From an uncultured Erysipelotrichaceae bacterium (GTDB lineage: Bacteria > Bacillota_I > Bacilli_A > Erysipelotrichales > Erysipelotrichaceae), in contig OMUX01000356.1 of the NCBI GenBank assembly GCA_900314345.1, positions 1 to 8,050 of the forward strand: DNA of 8,050 nt, written 5' to 3'. A program made the position numbers and the translations under genes. Of the stretch, positions 6,163-8,050 are shown one piece after another. Within the stretch, counting starts at the first letter, position 1. The number at the start of each line of letters is the position of its first letter. The notes beneath the pieces are model-generated. The model ran no database searches, was not told the DNA's origin, and saw nothing but the letters and a program-made list of their open reading frames with translations.

Positions 6163-7233
6163 TCAAATGATCCCTTCTACAAAATACCCTGCAGACTGAA
6201 GAAGCCTGAATGATTCAACCAGATATGCGTACGCCTCAGGATCTACATTTCGGATATATGAGATTTTCTTCGCGCCTTTCATCTGAAGTTTCACGTCAAG
6301 ATATTGTTCCGGTCCCTCTATTTTCCGAAAAGTAGACTGTGTTGTCAGAATACAGGATGCAAGATACATGACCTCACTTGCCATAATACCAGCGTTCTCA
6401 CCGTTGATCCTTCCTTGGAATATATGCCCTTGAATTGCGTTTATTCCTGTCAGGAAATTCTGATAGTCATCCGGCCTGATTCCCCTTCGCCCCATAATGC
6501 AAAGACAGCTCTCAATCGTATCCATGAGAATATCTGAAACCGAAATATGTAATCCTCGATACCCCATTTCTATCTGCGCCACTTCCCGGTAAACAGACGC
6601 CACTGTCTGGAAGTCATCAATTTCCTGAAAGAGTGTCCAGCAATCAAACATCTGTTTGATGATTTCCAGTTCCTTGCCTATACCAAACGGAATTCCAGTT
6701 GTATGTGGTGCAAACGCAGTCAGCTTATCTCCGAGAATACAGTTCTTGTCAGGAACTTTCGCCAGAAAATCTTTGCCTTCATTAATCAGCAGTTTGTTTC
6801 GTATAGGCTTATTCACAACACTACGATACGGATTACGCTCAAATACAACATCCAGAAGAATACTGATTTCTTTGTTGTTAAGTGGTGATTGAAAATGAAA
6901 GCGAAAATGCCTTTTTTCTATGGCATTGATACCCTTCCGGATATTTTCCTCAACGTCCAGAAAAGGAAAAATCCTTCCAGCTTGCTGAATATAGCTGTCG
7001 ATATCAGTTCCTGGTTCAACAATGATATCAATATCCGTACTTAACCGTCTTGGTTCATCCAGCAAAAGAAGTAACGATGTTCCCCCTTTGAATATGAACG
7101 GCATCCCCGTCCTGCTGATCGCCTCAAGCAGTCCAAATGCAAATACTGTTCTTTCCAGAATCGAAGGATCAGCATTTGTTTCCTTCTTCAGTTCATTAAT
7201 ATGTGTAACAGTGTAATTCTCCTGTGCCAGCAT
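6163..7233 (-). CDS. AbiEii/AbiGii-like nucleotidyltransferase toxin
   Basis: This is the toxin-type partner of an AbiE-like pair; the family is built on a DNA polymerase beta-like nucleotidyltransferase fold, and relatives (AbiEii, MenT) cause growth arrest, some by modifying tRNA 3' ends. It has 356 residues. The catalytic signature is intact: FKGGTSL at 48-54, then RRLSTDIDI with D67 and D69, a third acidic residue at D128 in ILLDV, the GDKLTAFAPHT motif near 168-178 with Lys170, and KQMFD at about 193-197. The ATG at 7233 is preferred because AGGAGG (7246-7241) lies 7 nt upstream; a GTG three bases earlier is too close. The ATG shares one base with the stop of the upstream gene (TGATG), so the two are translationally coupled, as expected when an antitoxin must be made first. 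The gene is AT-richer than the sirtuin and MYG1 genes, which suggests acquisition. The target is unknown. Confidence 0.88.
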   Translation of the reverse strand: MLAQENYTVTHINELKKETNADPSILERTVFAFGLLEAISRTGMPFIFKGGTSLLLLLDEPRRLSTDIDIIVEPGTDIDSYIQQAGRIFPFLDVEENIRKGINAIEKRHFRFHFQSPLNNKEISILLDVVFERNPYRSVVNKPIRNKLLINEGKDFLAKVPDKNCILGDKLTAFAPHTTGIPFGIGKELEIIKQMFDCWTLFQEIDDFQTVASVYREVAQIEMGYRGLHISVSDILMDTIESCLCIMGRRGIRPDDYQNFLTGINAIQGHIFQGRINGENAGIMASEVMYLASCILTTQSTFRKIEGPEQYLDVKLQMKGAKKISYIRNVDPEAYAYLVESFRLLQSAGYFVEGII

Positions 7234-7946
7234 CACCTTTCCTCCTGATCAACATTAGCTTTTACGATACGAGCTATGTCTTTTTCCTTGTTTCTGCGCC
7301 TTGCATAGCGAAGCATTCTGATCCTGTCAATCTGGTATCTGTCAAATGCCTGTTTTACAACAGAAGAATATTCTGCAACGCTGTATGTTCCACGGATCAA
7401 TTTATCGCAGTACATGTCCACAAGCATTTTCTCCATCATGATTGAATGCGGCTTTCCAGTGCACAGCGGGGCTTCGGATATCAGATTTGAGATCACAACC
7501 GTCCCCTTTTTCCAATAGAGATTAAAGTCCTTTACCGAAGGTTTCAACATTATGTTTTCACATCCGTTATCCTGCAGGAACCTGAAAATAAAAGGTGATG
7601 CGTCTTTTTCAGCCTGAATAAAAACTGTATTCTGTGCAACCAGATGATTCAGAAATTCATTCATCAGCACCGTTTCAAAAACAGTAAACGCAATATGAGG
7701 ATATTTTCCAGCAACCATTTCCGCAATTTCTGAAGCCAGTCGGGAATATTCAGGCTGGTAGACCGGAAGATCATTTTCATCTGAAATCATGTACTGATCG
7801 TATCCTGTCCTCTTGATTCCCTTTTCTTTCAGCATCTCTCCTAGTCTCCACTGATAAGAGCCTATGGTGGATTCAGGATAGATTTCCTGTAAAGACGATA
7901 TCAGCTGTTGTCTGGAATAGGTTTTATTATTTTTGAACTCTCTCAT
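7233..7946 (-). CDS. AbiEi-like antitoxin/regulator (DUF6577-type)
   Basis: This is the probable antitoxin and autorepressor of the AbiE-like pair. It has 237 residues. The N-terminus has a winged helix-turn-helix appearance (TYSRQQLISSLQEIYPE, then SYQWRLGEMLKEKGIKRTG ending in YDQYMI). The middle (FTVFETVLMNEFLNHLVAQ, ENIMLKPSV, GTVVISNLISEAP) and C-terminus (MMEKMLVDMYCDKLIRG, then a basic YARRRNKEKD stretch) resemble the DUF6577 proteins that I recall beside AbiEii-like toxins; this assignment is from memory and moderately sure. The ATG at 7946 is chosen because AAAGGAG (7963-7957) lies 10 nt upstream; the ATG at 7955 is only one base from it. The gene lies immediately downstream of three repeat copies and a candidate promoter, which fits the known autoregulation of AbiE operons by AbiEi. 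Confidence 0.75.
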   Translation of the reverse strand: MREFKNNKTYSRQQLISSLQEIYPESTIGSYQWRLGEMLKEKGIKRTGYDQYMISDENDLPVYQPEYSRLASEIAEMVAGKYPHIAFTVFETVLMNEFLNHLVAQNTVFIQAEKDASPFIFRFLQDNGCENIMLKPSVKDFNLYWKKGTVVISNLISEAPLCTGKPHSIMMEKMLVDMYCDKLIRGTYSVAEYSSVVKQAFDRYQIDRIRMLRYARRRNKEKDIARIVKANVDQEER

Positions 7947-7962
7947 ATGCCACATACTCCTT

Positions 7963-8004
7963 TATACACATCGGCAATTTTTCTATATTTTGCCGATATG
8001 TATA
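7963..8004 (-). repeat. Inverted repeat forming a 15-bp hairpin just before the antitoxin ribosome binding site
   Basis: TATACACATCGGCAA (7963-7977) and TTGCCGATATGTATA (7990-8004) are inverted copies with one mismatch, which becomes a G-U wobble in RNA. The loop is 12 bases. In the minus-strand transcript the stem ends exactly where AAAGGAG begins. As DNA it could be the operator of the AbiEi-like protein; as RNA it could shape initiation or protect the 5' end. Confidence 0.8.
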
Positions 8005-8014
8005 TTAGCATGAG

Positions 8015-8044
8015 ATTATTCTCTTTTTTCATACACATCGGCAA
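8015..8044 (-). promoter_or_regulatory. Candidate promoter of the AbiE-like operon
   Basis: On the minus strand TTGCCG (8044-8039) as -35 and AATAAT (8020-8015) as -10 are separated by 18 bases. Transcription would start near 8008, just ahead of the hairpin at 8004-7963. The -35 is part of the third repeat copy, so a protein bound to the repeats would cover both the promoter and the start of the transcript. Confidence 0.5.
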
Positions 8045-8048
8045 TTTT
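8031..8048 (-). repeat. Third copy of the repeat, direct relative to 7964-7981
   Basis: The 18 bases ATACACATCGGCAATTTT occur identically at 7964-7981 and 8031-8048, 67 bases apart. This upstream copy overlaps the candidate -35 of the antitoxin operon. More copies could lie beyond the window edge. Confidence 0.8.
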
Positions 8049-8050
8049 CA

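Noticed and set aside
7963..8048. The repeats as a CRISPR array or attachment site
   Set aside because: Only three copies, one inverted, with unequal spacing and a promoter between them; an operator arrangement explains them better.

Overview
This window looks like a chromosomal stretch from a low-to-moderate GC Firmicute. The protein flavour (WYL regulator, GNAT, MFS and AbiE-type genes with strong AGGAGG-like ribosome binding sites) would suit a gut Erysipelotrichia or Clostridia relative. The lineage is inferred from style only and is not secure. There are no rRNA, tRNA, CRISPR or insertion-sequence features, and no gene-free stretch longer than about 140 bases.

Layout. (1) 1-1473, minus strand: a cation diffusion facilitator gene cut by the left edge, preceded and overlapped by a small polytopic membrane protein of unknown function. 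(2) 1480-1565: a divergent promoter region. (3) 1596 (or 1566) to 4272, plus strand: a tight three-gene operon of a WYL-domain regulator, a Sir2 family NAD-dependent deacylase and a MYG1-family protein, closed by a hairpin terminator at 4281-4315 that also serves the convergent operon. (4) 6022 to 4315, minus strand: an MFS transporter coupled by an ATGA overlap to a GNAT acetyltransferase whose reading frame is broken exactly at a seven-A slippery heptamer. (5) 7946 to 6163, minus strand: a two-gene module of an AbiEi/DUF6577-like antitoxin or regulator and an AbiEii-like nucleotidyltransferase toxin. It is preceded by three copies of an ATCGGCAA-containing repeat that overlap a good candidate promoter and form a long hairpin just before the ribosome binding site.

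How they work together. The CDF protein probably exports manganese or a similar divalent metal. The regulator-sirtuin-MYG1 operon combines a ligand-sensing repressor or activator with an NAD-consuming deacylase and a putative nuclease, which suggests a nucleotide- or stress-linked role (inference). The AbiE-like pair is AT-richer than its surroundings (one sampled line 23/60 G+C, against 29/60 in the MYG1 gene). It looks like an acquired toxin-antitoxin or phage-defence cassette.

The most noteworthy signals are the heptamer frameshift in the GNAT gene, the operator/hairpin architecture in front of the AbiE-like pair, the probable non-canonical ACG start of the WYL regulator, and the WYL-sirtuin-MYG1 gene set.
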